Source: Gloeocapsopsis sp. IPPAS B-1203
Lineage (GTDB): Bacteria; Cyanobacteriota; Cyanobacteriia; Cyanobacteriales; Chroococcidiopsidaceae
Length of the DNA stretch: 62,584 nucleotides
Direction of reading: 5' to 3'
Assembly: GCF_002749975.1 (NCBI RefSeq)
Contig: NZ_PEIG01000024.1
Coordinates: 1 to 62,584, forward strand
Under the pieces are notes generated by a model that was given only the letters and a program-made list of their open reading frames with translations, searched no databases and was not told the origin of the DNA. This document shows, in pieces, positions 38,545-48,418 of the stretch (the stretch's first letter is position 1; each line of letters begins with the position of its first letter). Position numbers and translations under genes: made by a program.

Positions 38545-39210
38545 CTAAATAAGTCGCTCGCGCACTGCCTTAGCTGCTGCTTGGACGCGATCGTCAACAC
38601 TAAGTTTGTTTAAAATCATGCGTACATAAGATTTTACTGTTCCTAGTGATAGATAAAGTTGTTGAGCAATTTCTTGATTAGAACATCCTTGAGCAATGAG
38701 TTTGAGAACTTCGCGTTCGCGCTGACTCAGGAATTCGGATTGTACTACTGAGGTATTTGATTCAGATGTTGGTTTGATCATTTGACATACCTTACGTGCT
38801 ACTTGAGTATCTAAATACGTTCCACCAGTTTGAATTAAGCGAATCACAGCAATTAGCTGCTCCCACTCCATACTCTTGAGGCAATAACCATCAGCACCAG
38901 CTGCTAGCATACCAATGACTTGAAAATCTTGGTCAAAAGCTGTCAAAGCTAGTACATGAGATGTCAGGCAATTACTTTTAATCTGCTGCGTTGCTGTAAT
39001 GCCATCCATCAAAGGCAAGTCAATATCCATCAAAACCATATCCGGTTTGAGTTGCTTTGCTAGTTCTACTGCTTGAACACCATCAGCAGCCTCACCAACA
39101 ATCAGAAAATCAGGCTCTAAGGCAAACTGCGATCGCATTCCCCGACGCATTAAAGCATGATCCTCAACAAGTAGAATGCGAATAGGTGAGTGTGTTTGAA
39201 TTTCAGACAT
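38545..39210 (-). CDS. NarL/LuxR-family response regulator
   Basis: 221 aa. Receiver domain with VEDH at the N-terminus, acceptor Asp in MVLMDIDLPLMDG, and a helix-turn-helix LuxR domain (LSQREREVLKLIAQGCSNQEIAQQLYLSLGTVKSYVRMILNKL). Encoded 9 bp after the histidine kinase gene on the same strand, so the two form a pair. Confidence 0.93.
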   Translation of the reverse strand: MSEIQTHSPIRILLVEDHALMRRGMRSQFALEPDFLIVGEAADGVQAVELAKQLKPDMVLMDIDLPLMDGITATQQIKSNCLTSHVLALTAFDQDFQVIGMLAAGADGYCLKSMEWEQLIAVIRLIQTGGTYLDTQVARKVCQMIKPTSESNTSVVQSEFLSQREREVLKLIAQGCSNQEIAQQLYLSLGTVKSYVRMILNKLSVDDRVQAAAKAVRERLI

Positions 39211-39219
39211 TACTCCAAA

Positions 39220-40719
39220 CTATGGATTGGTAATTTGTGACAAATGGTTAGTGATGGTAGGTAGCGTAAACCAGAAGGTACTGCCTTTTCCTAGCGTACT
39301 CTGTACTCCAATTGTGCCGTGATGCGCTTCCACAATTTGGCGACAAAGATAAAGCCCCAAACCCGCACCGCCACGCCGCCCGCGCCCTTGAATAAAGCGG
39401 TGAAAGAGATATTCTTGCTCTTGTGGGGCAATTCCACAACCGCGATCGCTAACACTTACTCTCACACTACTGTTTTCTGCTGTCACCTCTAACCAAACTC
39501 GATTTTCTGGTTCACTAACTCGCACCGCATTACTCAGCAGATTTTGAATGACACGCCCAATTTCTAACTCGTCGCCATACACAGTAGGTAATTGCTGGGT
39601 AACTTTAAACTCAAAGTTTACCTTGCTTTTTGAGGCAATGCACTCTTGATGAATTGCTTTAGTAAAGATCTTATGCCAGTCGAGTGGCTCGTAAATCAGA
39701 TGTTTACTACCCGCTTCGTAGCGAGAAACTTCTAATAGCGCTTCCACAAGTTTGAGGAGATCTTCATTTGTTTGATAATACTCTTGCAGTACTTCACGCC
39801 AGGTATCACTAACGGAACCAAATGCACCATTTAACATTGAGCGTAAAGTACCCCGAATTGCCAGTAAAGGAGTGCGTAAATCGTGCGAAAGTGAGGCAAT
39901 GAGATCGTCAAGTTGGCGATTGCGTTCGTCACTACGAGTTTGGCGCGAGTCAATTTCGCCAGCCATGCGATCGAGAATTTTCGCTAGTTGACCAATTTCA
40001 TCCGCAGCTTGAAAATTCAAACGTGGCTGCATCTGCCCAGTTTCCCAAGCTTGTGCTACGGATGTCAGTTGATATAAAGGAACTTCAACTCGACGATGGA
40101 GTAGCCACAGATTTATCCCAATACCAAGTAATAGAAGTACTGGCGCGAGGGTGTTGAAAATGCGAAAGGTTTGATCGAGTCGATAGAGTTGTTGGTTGCG
40201 TTGGGCTAAAAGATCTTCTTCATATTGCAACATTGCCATTACTTGCGATCGCAGCGGATCAAATAACAGTTTACCTGCGAGCGTGGTACTTGATTCTGGC
40301 ACTGCACCCAAAACAACCGGCTGCGCAAATTCGCGTTGCCAGCGATTATAAAGTGTAATGATTTCATTCACGCGATGCTGTTGCTCTGGATTATCTGCTA
40401 CGAGGTTGTCAAGCAGAGTGAGGGCGTTATTGAAGTCAATTTGTCCTGATTTGTAAGGCTCTAGTGAAGTTTCTGCCTCCGTCAGTAAGTACCCGCGTAT
40501 TCCTGTTTCTTGATCTAAAGCAGCATTCAGCAACAGTTCAGCTTGACTTTGAACTTGTAGAGTGTGTCGCACCCAACTCGATGCATCCTGACGGCGAAAT
40601 TCTAACCAAAACCCTATACCTGCTCGTACGCAGACAAGGATCGCCAACACCAAAACACTCGTATATAGAGGTGCTAACAGCCGAGTTCTTAATAGTAAAT
40701 GTCTAGGAAGACGCGGCAC
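39220..40719 (-). CDS. CHASE3-HAMP sensor histidine kinase
   Basis: 499 aa, GTG start at 40719. TM1 (about 12-35), CHASE3 sensor (AALDQETGIRGYLLTEAETSLEPY), TM2 (about 190-210), HAMP (VPLYQLTSVAQAWETG...ADEIGQLAKILDRM), HisKA (SLSHDLRTPLLAIRG with the phospho-His) and HATPase (LLSNAVRVSE, DRGCGIAP, GGAGLGLYLCRQIVEAHHG). Partner of the NarL-type regulator downstream. The CHASE3 ligand is unknown. Confidence 0.92.
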   Translation of the reverse strand: MPRLPRHLLLRTRLLAPLYTSVLVLAILVCVRAGIGFWLEFRRQDASSWVRHTLQVQSQAELLLNAALDQETGIRGYLLTEAETSLEPYKSGQIDFNNALTLLDNLVADNPEQQHRVNEIITLYNRWQREFAQPVVLGAVPESSTTLAGKLLFDPLRSQVMAMLQYEEDLLAQRNQQLYRLDQTFRIFNTLAPVLLLLGIGINLWLLHRRVEVPLYQLTSVAQAWETGQMQPRLNFQAADEIGQLAKILDRMAGEIDSRQTRSDERNRQLDDLIASLSHDLRTPLLAIRGTLRSMLNGAFGSVSDTWREVLQEYYQTNEDLLKLVEALLEVSRYEAGSKHLIYEPLDWHKIFTKAIHQECIASKSKVNFEFKVTQQLPTVYGDELEIGRVIQNLLSNAVRVSEPENRVWLEVTAENSSVRVSVSDRGCGIAPQEQEYLFHRFIQGRGRRGGAGLGLYLCRQIVEAHHGTIGVQSTLGKGSTFWFTLPTITNHLSQITNP

Positions 40720-40789
40720 GCTCGCCGATTACACTCCGTGAAAAATAAATGACCTTATCCTATCCATACTAAATGCTCCTGAAATTTAC

Positions 40790-42118
40790 TCAATGAGTTT
40801 TGTGATTTGAGGTTATGTTCAAGGGCAAATAGATCGCAAACGTGCTACCTTTACCTAACTCACTTTGTATCTGTAAGCTTCCTCCGTGTACTTGTACAAT
40901 TGCCTGGGCGATCGCAAGTCCTAGCCCAGAACCACCTGTATGACGCGAGCGATCGCTACTAACGCGATAGAAGCGGTCAAAAATTTTTTGTTGTGCTTGC
41001 GGCGCAATGCCAATGCCGGTATCTTGCACTTGAATCACAGCATGGCGATCGCTACGGTCTAAACGTACAGTTATCGCACCACCTGGAGGGGTATATTGAA
41101 TTGCATTATCGATCAAATTAGACACCAAGCGGTACAGTTGCTCTTCATCACCGACAATCAGTAATTGCTGATTTACTTTTAGTTCAGCATTGAGTTGTAC
41201 CTCGGATGCGATCGCCCAAGCAGCTAGTTCTTCGACTAAATCGTTGATAATGTCATTGAGACAGCATTCGCGGCGAACTGATACGCGCTGTCGTTCCAGA
41301 CGAGCTAGCAAAAGTAAATCTGTTACTAGAGTAGTTAACCGTCGATTCTGACGCTCAACAGTACGTAAAGTATCTCGTGCCTCTGATTCAGATAAACTAG
41401 GCATCAAGAGTGCTGATTCTACGGTTGCTCCTAATGCAGCTAAGGGCGTTCGCAATTCATGGGCAGCATCTGCGGTAAATTGTTGAATTTGACTATAAGA
41501 TTGGTAAATCGGTTGCATAGCTAACCCAGCTAACCACCAACTGGCACCACCAACTAAAATCATTGCGATCGGCAACCCCAACAATAAAATCAACCTGACA
41601 TTTGCCAGATAATCATCGATATCTTGCAAACTCCGCCCTACCTGCATATAGCCCCAATCAAGGTTATTTCGGGTATGTAACGGCAACGAAATTTGGTGAT
41701 AGCGATTTCCGTGTGGATCTTCGAGCGTTTGCCAAGTGACTTGCGGCGATGTCAGCGGTAATCCTTCAGGTTGAAACCCTGCTACTGCAACAACTTGTTC
41801 TGAGTTATTGAGCAATCGAATATAGTAATCACCTTGATGAAGCGCTCCGAGAACGTGTTCTGTTCTTGGTTCAGGTAAGAGTTGTTGTGCTTTTAAATTT
41901 AACTGTCCAGGTTGTTGTAGTGTAGCTTCAATACTATCATGTAGTGTTCCTGCAACCGATTCTAGCTCGCGATCGAGTGTTTGCTGATGCGCATGATCGA
42001 CTGCCTCATACAATCCCAAACCACACATACTAAGGATAAAGCCCATAACAAGCGTATACCAGCCTGCCAATTGCCAACGAGTCTGCTGAAATAATTTATT
42101 TTGATGCATCGGTCGCAT
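40790..42118 (-). CDS. rppB: Sensor histidine kinase RppB (NrsS/CopS type)
   Basis: 442 aa. N-terminal TM (about 15-35), periplasmic domain of about 130 residues, TM2 (about 173-195), HisKA (FTADAAHELRTPLAALGATVE) and HATPase (LIDNAIQYTP, DTGIGIAP, GGSGLGLAIAQAIVQVHGG). It overlaps the end of rppA by about 23 bp; the ATG at 42109 is an alternative start. In Synechocystis the relatives NrsS and CopS sense nickel or copper and lie beside RND pump genes, as here. Metal is inferred, not shown. Confidence 0.9.
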   Translation of the reverse strand: MRPMHQNKLFQQTRWQLAGWYTLVMGFILSMCGLGLYEAVDHAHQQTLDRELESVAGTLHDSIEATLQQPGQLNLKAQQLLPEPRTEHVLGALHQGDYYIRLLNNSEQVVAVAGFQPEGLPLTSPQVTWQTLEDPHGNRYHQISLPLHTRNNLDWGYMQVGRSLQDIDDYLANVRLILLLGLPIAMILVGGASWWLAGLAMQPIYQSYSQIQQFTADAAHELRTPLAALGATVESALLMPSLSESEARDTLRTVERQNRRLTTLVTDLLLLARLERQRVSVRRECCLNDIINDLVEELAAWAIASEVQLNAELKVNQQLLIVGDEEQLYRLVSNLIDNAIQYTPPGGAITVRLDRSDRHAVIQVQDTGIGIAPQAQQKIFDRFYRVSSDRSRHTGGSGLGLAIAQAIVQVHGGSLQIQSELGKGSTFAIYLPLNITSNHKTH

Positions 42119-42800
42119 GAAAACGATATCCGATACCGTGTACAGTTTCGATAAAGCGATCGCTACTCGATTGAGCTAGCTTGCGTCGTAACAATCGGAT
42201 TTGTGCAGCTACTACATTACTTACTGATTCTGCATTGACTTCCCATAATTGATTCCGAATTTGGTCACTAGTCACAATCTGATTAGGATGCTGCAAGAAA
42301 TACTCTAACAATTGAAACTCTTTTGCTGTTAACACAATCACCTGCTGCGTTCCCAAGCTATCTTGCGCACAAACTGTATGAGTTTGATAGTCAAGAGTAA
42401 GATTGCCAACTTGCAGTTGTTGCGGTTGCATCTGAGGGACTCTCCGTTGCAAAGCGCGCAACCGTGCCAATAATTCTGCCATACCAAACGGCTTAACCAA
42501 ATAATCATCAGCACCAGCATCTAATCCTGTAACTTTATCCTCCATTCGGTCTTTAGCTGTTAGTATCAACACTGGCAAAGAATTGTGTTGCTGTCGTAGC
42601 CGCTGACATAGTTCGATACCTGACATTCCTGGTAGCAACCAGTCAAAAATCGCTAGCGTGTACTGCGTCCAATCAGTCTCTAAATAGTGCCACGCCTCAG
42701 CACCATCTAAAACCAAATCAACAATATACTTTTCTCGATTCAAAATGCGCTTAATCGCCCTTCCCAAATCCGGCTCATCTTCAACAAGCAACACTCTCAT
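42096..42800 (-). CDS. rppA: OmpR-family response regulator RppA (NrsR/CopR type)
   Basis: 234 aa. Receiver VLLVEDEPDLGRAI with acceptor AIFDWLLPGMSG and Lys in VKPFG, then a winged-helix C-domain (LTAKEFQLLEYFLQHPNQIVTSDQIRNQLWEV...VVAAQIRLLRRKL...IETVHGIGYRF). It follows the lipoprotein gene by 11 bp. It is the likely reader of the direct repeats at 48419 and 50166. Confidence 0.92.
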   Translation of the reverse strand: MRVLLVEDEPDLGRAIKRILNREKYIVDLVLDGAEAWHYLETDWTQYTLAIFDWLLPGMSGIELCQRLRQQHNSLPVLILTAKDRMEDKVTGLDAGADDYLVKPFGMAELLARLRALQRRVPQMQPQQLQVGNLTLDYQTHTVCAQDSLGTQQVIVLTAKEFQLLEYFLQHPNQIVTSDQIRNQLWEVNAESVSNVVAAQIRLLRRKLAQSSSDRFIETVHGIGYRFHATDASK

Positions 42801-42811
42801 TGCATTAGCCC

Positions 42812-43282
42812 TTATCGCTTGAAAGCAAAACGACCATTCACTTTTTCACCGTTCACCTCCGAAAGAATTGCAATTTTATACTCTCCAGACCCTTGTTCAG
42901 GCAACATTGCTGTATAGTGCTTACCCGCAGCATCATAATTCATATTAAGCGTTTTCGGAGTACCATCAGGAAGTTGCACTTGAGCCGTTACATTCGCATC
43001 GGGTATCGGTTCATGATTATTACCGCTTTGCAAATAGAAATCTAAATGCGTTCCATTAGGTTCTGCTGCGTGAACAAACTCCAAATGATACTGTCCCGAT
43101 TCAATCACTTGACCACCTGCTTGTGGTATCGCAGCATGAGTAGTATCACCTTGTGACGTCGCCTCAGCAGAATGATTAACAGCAGCAGGGCTACTATCAG
43201 GACTTACTACTTGATTGCCATTATTACAAGCACCTAAAAAAATCAGACCTAAGCTACCAAGAACAACAAATTTTGTTTTCAT
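42812..43282 (-). CDS. Periplasmic/outer lipoprotein of the metal-efflux operon
   Basis: 156 aa from ATG 43282, chosen for the AAGGAAAAT ribosome site and because it starts a clean lipoprotein signal (MKTKFVVLGSLGLIFLGAC, lipobox LGAC at Cys 19). The mature part has a His/Glu-containing linker and a beta-rich domain (SGQYHLEFVHAAEPNGTHLDFYLQ...KHYTAMLPEQGSGEYKIAI) resembling CopC/YtkA-like fold proteins. It is between the pump and rppA, so a metal-related role is inferred. Confidence 0.7.
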   Translation of the reverse strand: MKTKFVVLGSLGLIFLGACNNGNQVVSPDSSPAAVNHSAEATSQGDTTHAAIPQAGGQVIESGQYHLEFVHAAEPNGTHLDFYLQSGNNHEPIPDANVTAQVQLPDGTPKTLNMNYDAAGKHYTAMLPEQGSGEYKIAILSEVNGEKVNGRFAFKR

Positions 43283-43382
43283 ATTTTCCTTAATTTTTTC
43301 TACTACAAGAAGCCTAAAAATACTTACAAACAATCACTTCTTTCCTCTGCACCTCCGCATCTGAAGTAGTTTATTAAACGCA

Positions 43383-46300
43383 TTAAAATTCTTCATGCAA
43401 CACAACTTTCTGCGGAACCAAAAACTTATTAAACTGTGCATACAAAGCAGGCAAAACCAACAAAGTCAAAGCCGTAGAAGTAAACAATCCACCTAGTACA
43501 ACAACAGCTAAAGGTTGTAATATTTCCTTACCAGCACCACCACCAATAACCAAAGGAACCATACCTAAAGCCGAAGTAAGCGCCGTCATTAAAATTGCAA
43601 CCAGTCGTTCCATCGAGCCTGTCAACAAAACTTTTTTGATTGGCATTCCTTGAGCAAATTTACTATTGTAATTTTCAACAAGCAACAGTCCATTACGAGT
43701 TGCAATACCAAACAACGTAATAAACCCTACCATAGATGCAACCGAAAGAACTCCACCACTCAAAGCAACCGCAAAAATTCCGCCGACTAAAGCCAAAGGA
43801 AGATTAATCATAATCATCAACATTGCTGTCATTGATTTAACAGCAAAATACATCAGTACAGCAATAACAACCAGTGCCAAAGTACCAAAGAAAAGTAAGT
43901 TTTGTGTTGCACGTTGTTCAGATTCAAATTGTCCGCCGTACTGAATAAAATAGCCAGCAGGCAGTTGAAGCTCGTTAATATTATTCCGAATATCTGCAAT
44001 TACCGACCCTAAATCGCGACCAGACACATTTGCAGAAACAACAATTAACCGCGAAACGTTTTCGCGATTAATTGTATTTGGACCAGTACCATAATTAATT
44101 TGAGCTACTTGAGCCAAAGGAATCTTTTGTCCATTTGGAGTATCAATTAATAAATTACGAATCGTGTCTAAATTGTTACGCGCATCGGCTTGTAACCACA
44201 CTAATAAATCAAATAATTGTTGTTCTTGTAAAACTTGCGAAACAACGCGCCCATTCAACGCAGTTTCAATCACTGCTGATACTTGACCTACTGATAAACT
44301 ATAACGTGCAGCCGCAGCACGATCAAACTGAATTTGTACTTGTTTAATCGGAACTTGTGGTTCGAGTTGCAAGTCTACAACGCCTGCAACATTGCGCATA
44401 GCGGCTTCAACTTCAGTACCAATGCTGCGTAACTGATTGAGTTGGGGACCAAAAATTTTCACTGCGATCGCACTGCGCACCCCAGATAACACTTCATCCA
44501 TGCGATGCGAAATAAATCCGCCAATACTCGGAGCAACTCCTGGTAATTTGGCAAACTCTTCACGGACTTTCTCTACCGTTGCTGCGCGATTTCTCATTCC
44601 CTCATCGCTAATTTCGATATCGACGTGTCCAAAATTGACACCACCCGCATCTGCATCTCCTGGCGCGCGCCCAGTGCGGAGTTGAATAGTTTCAAAGCGC
44701 GGATCGTCTTTGAGTGCGGCTTGAAGTGCCATTCCAGCTTGATTTGTCGTTTCTAAAGAAGTCCCAGGATAAAGCACCATCGCATTCACCAGCGATCGCT
44801 CTTGAAACTCTGGTAAAAATACGCGCCCTAGGAAAGGTAGAATAAGCATTGCGGCAATAAATGCGGCGATCGCCACTGTCAAAATCACACTGGGGACATT
44901 AATTGCAAACTTCAGCAACGGGCGATATAGTCGTTGTGCAGCGCGAGAAATCCAAGTTTCTTCAGTAGGTAATTGCTGATGTGCTAGCAAAATCGCACAT
45001 AATGCAGGTGAAAGCGTCATTGCGACTAAAGTAGAAGCGAAAATCGATACTAAATACGCCACGCCCATAGGGGCAAAAATGCGCCCTTCGACTCCTGTTA
45101 GCGTAAAAATTGGCGCAAAAACAACCGCGATAATTACGGTAGAAAACAACACGCTGACTCGCACTTCCACAGACGTGTCATACACAACTTGAAACGGATG
45201 CACAGGATTTGTGGCTAACTGATTTTTGCGCAGTCCCCGATAGGCATTTTCCATATCCACAATCGAGTCATCAACGACTGAACCAATTGCAACAGCTAAT
45301 CCTCCTAGTGTCATCGTATTAATACCTTGCCCAAACAAGTTGAGAATCATCATACCGACGAGTACAGAAAGTGGAATTGCACTCAACGTAATCAACGCAG
45401 TCCGCCAATTCATCAAAAACAGCAACAGGATAATTGAGACAATAATGACGCCATCGCGTAACGCACCTTGCACATTAGCGATCGCATCATCGATAAAATT
45501 TTCCTGACGAAAAGTAACAGTTACACTTACATCTTGCGGTAGACTCGACTGAACTTCTGCCATGGCAGTTTCAATTGCCTGTGTTACCGTAGGCGTGTCA
45601 GCTTGTGGCTGTTTGTTAATTGTCACAACAACAGCGCGTTGACCATCTAAACTACCATCCCCGCGTTGCAGTGCAGCACCAATCTGCACATTAGCAACAT
45701 CACTCAACAACACAGGTGTTCCATTACGGGCAGTCACAACGGATTGCTGCAAGTCTTCCAGGGCTGTAATTCTGCCAATACCGCGAATTAATATCTCTTG
45801 ATCGGGAGTTACCAGAAAACCCCCCGCTGCATTTGTATTCGCTGCTGCTGCTGCTTCTGTGACTTCGGCTAACGTGACATCAAATGCTTGCAACCGCGCT
45901 GAATCAACTAGAACTTGATATTGACGAATATCTCCACCGTAGGCGATAACTTGTGAAACCCCAGGAACTGCCAATATGCGGTTTGTGATATCGCGATCGA
46001 CAATTCGCCGTACCTCCATTAATGGTGTTGTTTCAGCAGTCAAAGCATATTGAAAAACTGTCCCAATGGGCGAAGCGATCGGAGAAATTTGTGGTGGCTC
46101 AATGCCCTGTGGTAGCTTACTTTGCGCTTGCTGCAATCGTTCTGTCACGAGTTGACGCGCTTGATAAACATCGGTTCTCCAACCAAAAATGACTTTAACA
46201 ACCGAAATACCCACAGCAGATGAAGAACGAACGGTTGTCACTCCAGGAGTTCCGTTAATTGCACTTTCAATCGGTAGTGTAATCAGCGCTTCAACTTCTT

Positions 46301-46475
46301 CAGGCGCGAGTCCTGGGGCTTCTGTTTGAATCTCGACTTGGGGCGGGGCAAAATCTGGAAATACATCTAATGGCATTTGTGTCAAGTTATAAATTCCTAA
46401 CACAGTTACCGCGATCGCTCCCAAAACAACAAGCCAGCGTCGGACAATCGACCACTTGAGGATGGCATTTAACAT
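43383..46475 (-). CDS. Heavy-metal RND efflux pump (CzcA/CusA/NrsA type)
   Basis: 1030 aa. MLNAILKWSIVRRWLVVLGAIAVTVLGIYNL begins TM1. The HME subfamily signature in TM4, LGGLAVAIGSVVDDSIVDMEN (near residue 400), has the DD...E triplet used for proton-coupled metal export. APGLAPEEVEALITLPIESAINGTPGV near residue 50 is another heavy-metal feature. Copper (CusA/CopA-like), nickel or cobalt cannot be separated by eye. Operon partner of the adaptor upstream and the rppAB pair downstream. Confidence 0.92.
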   Translation of the reverse strand: MLNAILKWSIVRRWLVVLGAIAVTVLGIYNLTQMPLDVFPDFAPPQVEIQTEAPGLAPEEVEALITLPIESAINGTPGVTTVRSSSAVGISVVKVIFGWRTDVYQARQLVTERLQQAQSKLPQGIEPPQISPIASPIGTVFQYALTAETTPLMEVRRIVDRDITNRILAVPGVSQVIAYGGDIRQYQVLVDSARLQAFDVTLAEVTEAAAAANTNAAGGFLVTPDQEILIRGIGRITALEDLQQSVVTARNGTPVLLSDVANVQIGAALQRGDGSLDGQRAVVVTINKQPQADTPTVTQAIETAMAEVQSSLPQDVSVTVTFRQENFIDDAIANVQGALRDGVIIVSIILLLFLMNWRTALITLSAIPLSVLVGMMILNLFGQGINTMTLGGLAVAIGSVVDDSIVDMENAYRGLRKNQLATNPVHPFQVVYDTSVEVRVSVLFSTVIIAVVFAPIFTLTGVEGRIFAPMGVAYLVSIFASTLVAMTLSPALCAILLAHQQLPTEETWISRAAQRLYRPLLKFAINVPSVILTVAIAAFIAAMLILPFLGRVFLPEFQERSLVNAMVLYPGTSLETTNQAGMALQAALKDDPRFETIQLRTGRAPGDADAGGVNFGHVDIEISDEGMRNRAATVEKVREEFAKLPGVAPSIGGFISHRMDEVLSGVRSAIAVKIFGPQLNQLRSIGTEVEAAMRNVAGVVDLQLEPQVPIKQVQIQFDRAAAARYSLSVGQVSAVIETALNGRVVSQVLQEQQLFDLLVWLQADARNNLDTIRNLLIDTPNGQKIPLAQVAQINYGTGPNTINRENVSRLIVVSANVSGRDLGSVIADIRNNINELQLPAGYFIQYGGQFESEQRATQNLLFFGTLALVVIAVLMYFAVKSMTAMLMIMINLPLALVGGIFAVALSGGVLSVASMVGFITLFGIATRNGLLLVENYNSKFAQGMPIKKVLLTGSMERLVAILMTALTSALGMVPLVIGGGAGKEILQPLAVVVLGGLFTSTALTLLVLPALYAQFNKFLVPQKVVLHEEF

Positions 46476-46499
46476 ATAGCAGAGGTCAGGGATCAGAGG

Positions 46500-46690
46500 T
46501 CAGGGGGACGGAGAGTTATGAGTTCTCAGTGTTGAGTGTTGAGCTGAAGAGAGTGATGAATGTTGAGTGTTGAGTGTTGAGTTAAGAATGCCATCAAGGT
46601 CTTCTCATAACTCATAATGTGCTAAGGCACCGCTACGCTAACAAAACGTGCTAAGGCACCGCTACGCTAACAAAACTCAAAACTTTAATA
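46500..46690. repeat. Heptamer array and two tandem 29-bp elements
   Basis: Between the pump and adaptor genes: TGAGTGT units (46515-46585), then two adjacent perfect copies of the 29-bp element at 46619-46647 and 46648-46676. The 239-bp insert inside an otherwise tight operon could affect the ratio of the two proteins. Confidence 0.85.
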
Positions 46691-46714
46691 ATGTTCTAAT
46701 CATATTGATCGCTG

Positions 46715-48352
46715 CTATGGCTGATCGATTTGAGGATTTGGCTCGTGGTGTTGCTTGTTGAAAATAACTAAGCGGCGTTGGTGGCGACGACTCGACCAAA
46801 CACCCGCCATGAACGCTCCTGTGGCAATAACTGCACCTCCCCCGACTCCAACTAACCACCAAGGAAGAGGATTTTGAGTTTGCGATTGTGGTTGACTTGG
46901 GGTTTCTTCAGGAGTATCTGCTGTTGTCGTATTACCAGCGCGTAAAGATTGGGCATAAAGTTGCGGCGATCTCTGCGTCACGACTAAATCTCCTTCAAAT
47001 AAACCGCTCTCAACTTCAACCATGTCACCAAAAGTTTCACCCAAGGTCACTTCAACGGGCAAATAAGCACTACCATTTTGAACATAAACGAGTTGACTAC
47101 CATTTGCCTCAACAACTGCACTACTAAGAATTGCTAATCGAGGTGTTGCAGTGCGATCGGTGAGAATTTCTAACTCGGTAAACATTCCTGGCTTAAGTTG
47201 TCCTTCAAGATTATCAAGTTCTGCTTGCACTGGTAGAACTCGCGTTTCTCCTGCTACGACTGAGCCAATGCGCGTAATTCGTCCGCTGAAGGTGCGATTA
47301 GGTAGCGCCGCCACCTTAGCATTAACACGCTGATTTGTTTGAATTTGAGCTAAATCTTTTTCATAGATATTTGCCGTAGCAAATACGCGGCTGTTATTCA
47401 TAATCGTCATCAGTTTACCACCAGCATCCTGAAACGATTGACCAAGCGTAACTTCGCGATCCACAATCGTACCGGATATAGGAGCAGTTACCGTGACTAA
47501 CCCCCTAGCATTCGCTTGCGTACCAAGTTGTTGCAGTCTTGTTTGATAAGTCGCATTACTCAAATTGATGCGCGACTGCGCGACTTTAACTGCTGATTGA
47601 GCGCGTTTGAGTTGTGTTTCTGCTGCTAATACATCTCGGCGACTGGTTGCTTTTGTTAATTCAGCTTGAGCTTGCGCTAGTTCGGTTTGCGATTCGAGGG
47701 CGTTGCGACGTGGTAGCGCACCTGCTGCGACTAACTCGCGATCGCGGTTGTACTTTTCTTGAGCAAAGTTAACTTGACTGCGGGCTTGGGCAATTTCTGC
47801 GGCTGCGATCTGTGCGTATTGCTGATAATTTTGTTGCGCTAGATTCAAATCAGCTTGCGCTTGCTGTAAATCTGCAATTCCCTCGGCTTGTTTCTCTTGA
47901 GATTCTACTCGCAGTTGCACTAATTCTGGACTGGAAATAACAGCAACTGCTTGCCCTTTCCTGATTGCATCACCAGGATTAACTAACAACTCCACTACTG
48001 TACTGTTCAGTGGTGCTGTCACCTCAACTTTTTGATTGGGTAAAGTTTCAATTTGTCCTGTTGTTTTAATTCCAATTGCTAACTGCTGACGTGTCACGGG
48101 TTCAACTTTGATACCAATACGTTTAGCAGTTTCTGCATCAACTTGAATCTCACCAGGAGCTTGATTTGCACTGCTTCCCTCACCAAATTCATGGCTGTGT
48201 CCACCATGCGGTAAAACCCTACTAGAAGTTGCAAAGAAGATAAAGCTGAATACTACTCCAGAACACAAAATTGTTGCTGGTTTAATATAGCTAAGAAGCA
48301 CACTGTTTCCCCATGTCCTTAAAGGCTCAAGTTGAAGTTTAGTTACCTGCAT
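46715..48352 (-). CDS. Metal RND efflux adaptor (CzcB/CusB type) with His-rich N-terminus and C-terminal membrane helix
   Basis: 545 aa. N-terminal membrane segment (about 28-46), then a His cluster HGGHSHEFGEG, then the adaptor core: AETAKRIGIKVEPVTRQQLAIGIKTTGQIETLPNQKVEV, lipoyl part VVELLVNPGDAIRKGQ, a long hairpin (about 140-275), VTAPISGTIVDREVTLGQSF and the membrane-proximal end. Unusually, the C-terminus (residues about 500-522) is a hydrophobic helix followed by a basic tail SSRRHQRR. First gene of the operon; upstream lies the ATGAAA direct repeat. Confidence 0.88.
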   Translation of the reverse strand: MQVTKLQLEPLRTWGNSVLLSYIKPATILCSGVVFSFIFFATSSRVLPHGGHSHEFGEGSSANQAPGEIQVDAETAKRIGIKVEPVTRQQLAIGIKTTGQIETLPNQKVEVTAPLNSTVVELLVNPGDAIRKGQAVAVISSPELVQLRVESQEKQAEGIADLQQAQADLNLAQQNYQQYAQIAAAEIAQARSQVNFAQEKYNRDRELVAAGALPRRNALESQTELAQAQAELTKATSRRDVLAAETQLKRAQSAVKVAQSRINLSNATYQTRLQQLGTQANARGLVTVTAPISGTIVDREVTLGQSFQDAGGKLMTIMNNSRVFATANIYEKDLAQIQTNQRVNAKVAALPNRTFSGRITRIGSVVAGETRVLPVQAELDNLEGQLKPGMFTELEILTDRTATPRLAILSSAVVEANGSQLVYVQNGSAYLPVEVTLGETFGDMVEVESGLFEGDLVVTQRSPQLYAQSLRAGNTTTADTPEETPSQPQSQTQNPLPWWLVGVGGGAVIATGAFMAGVWSSRRHQRRLVIFNKQHHEPNPQIDQP

Positions 48353-48418
48353 CGGTATTTGTATGTATTGTAAGTAGCTGAGTATGGAAACCTTAGATGT
48401 TCAGCTTCTCATGTAAAA

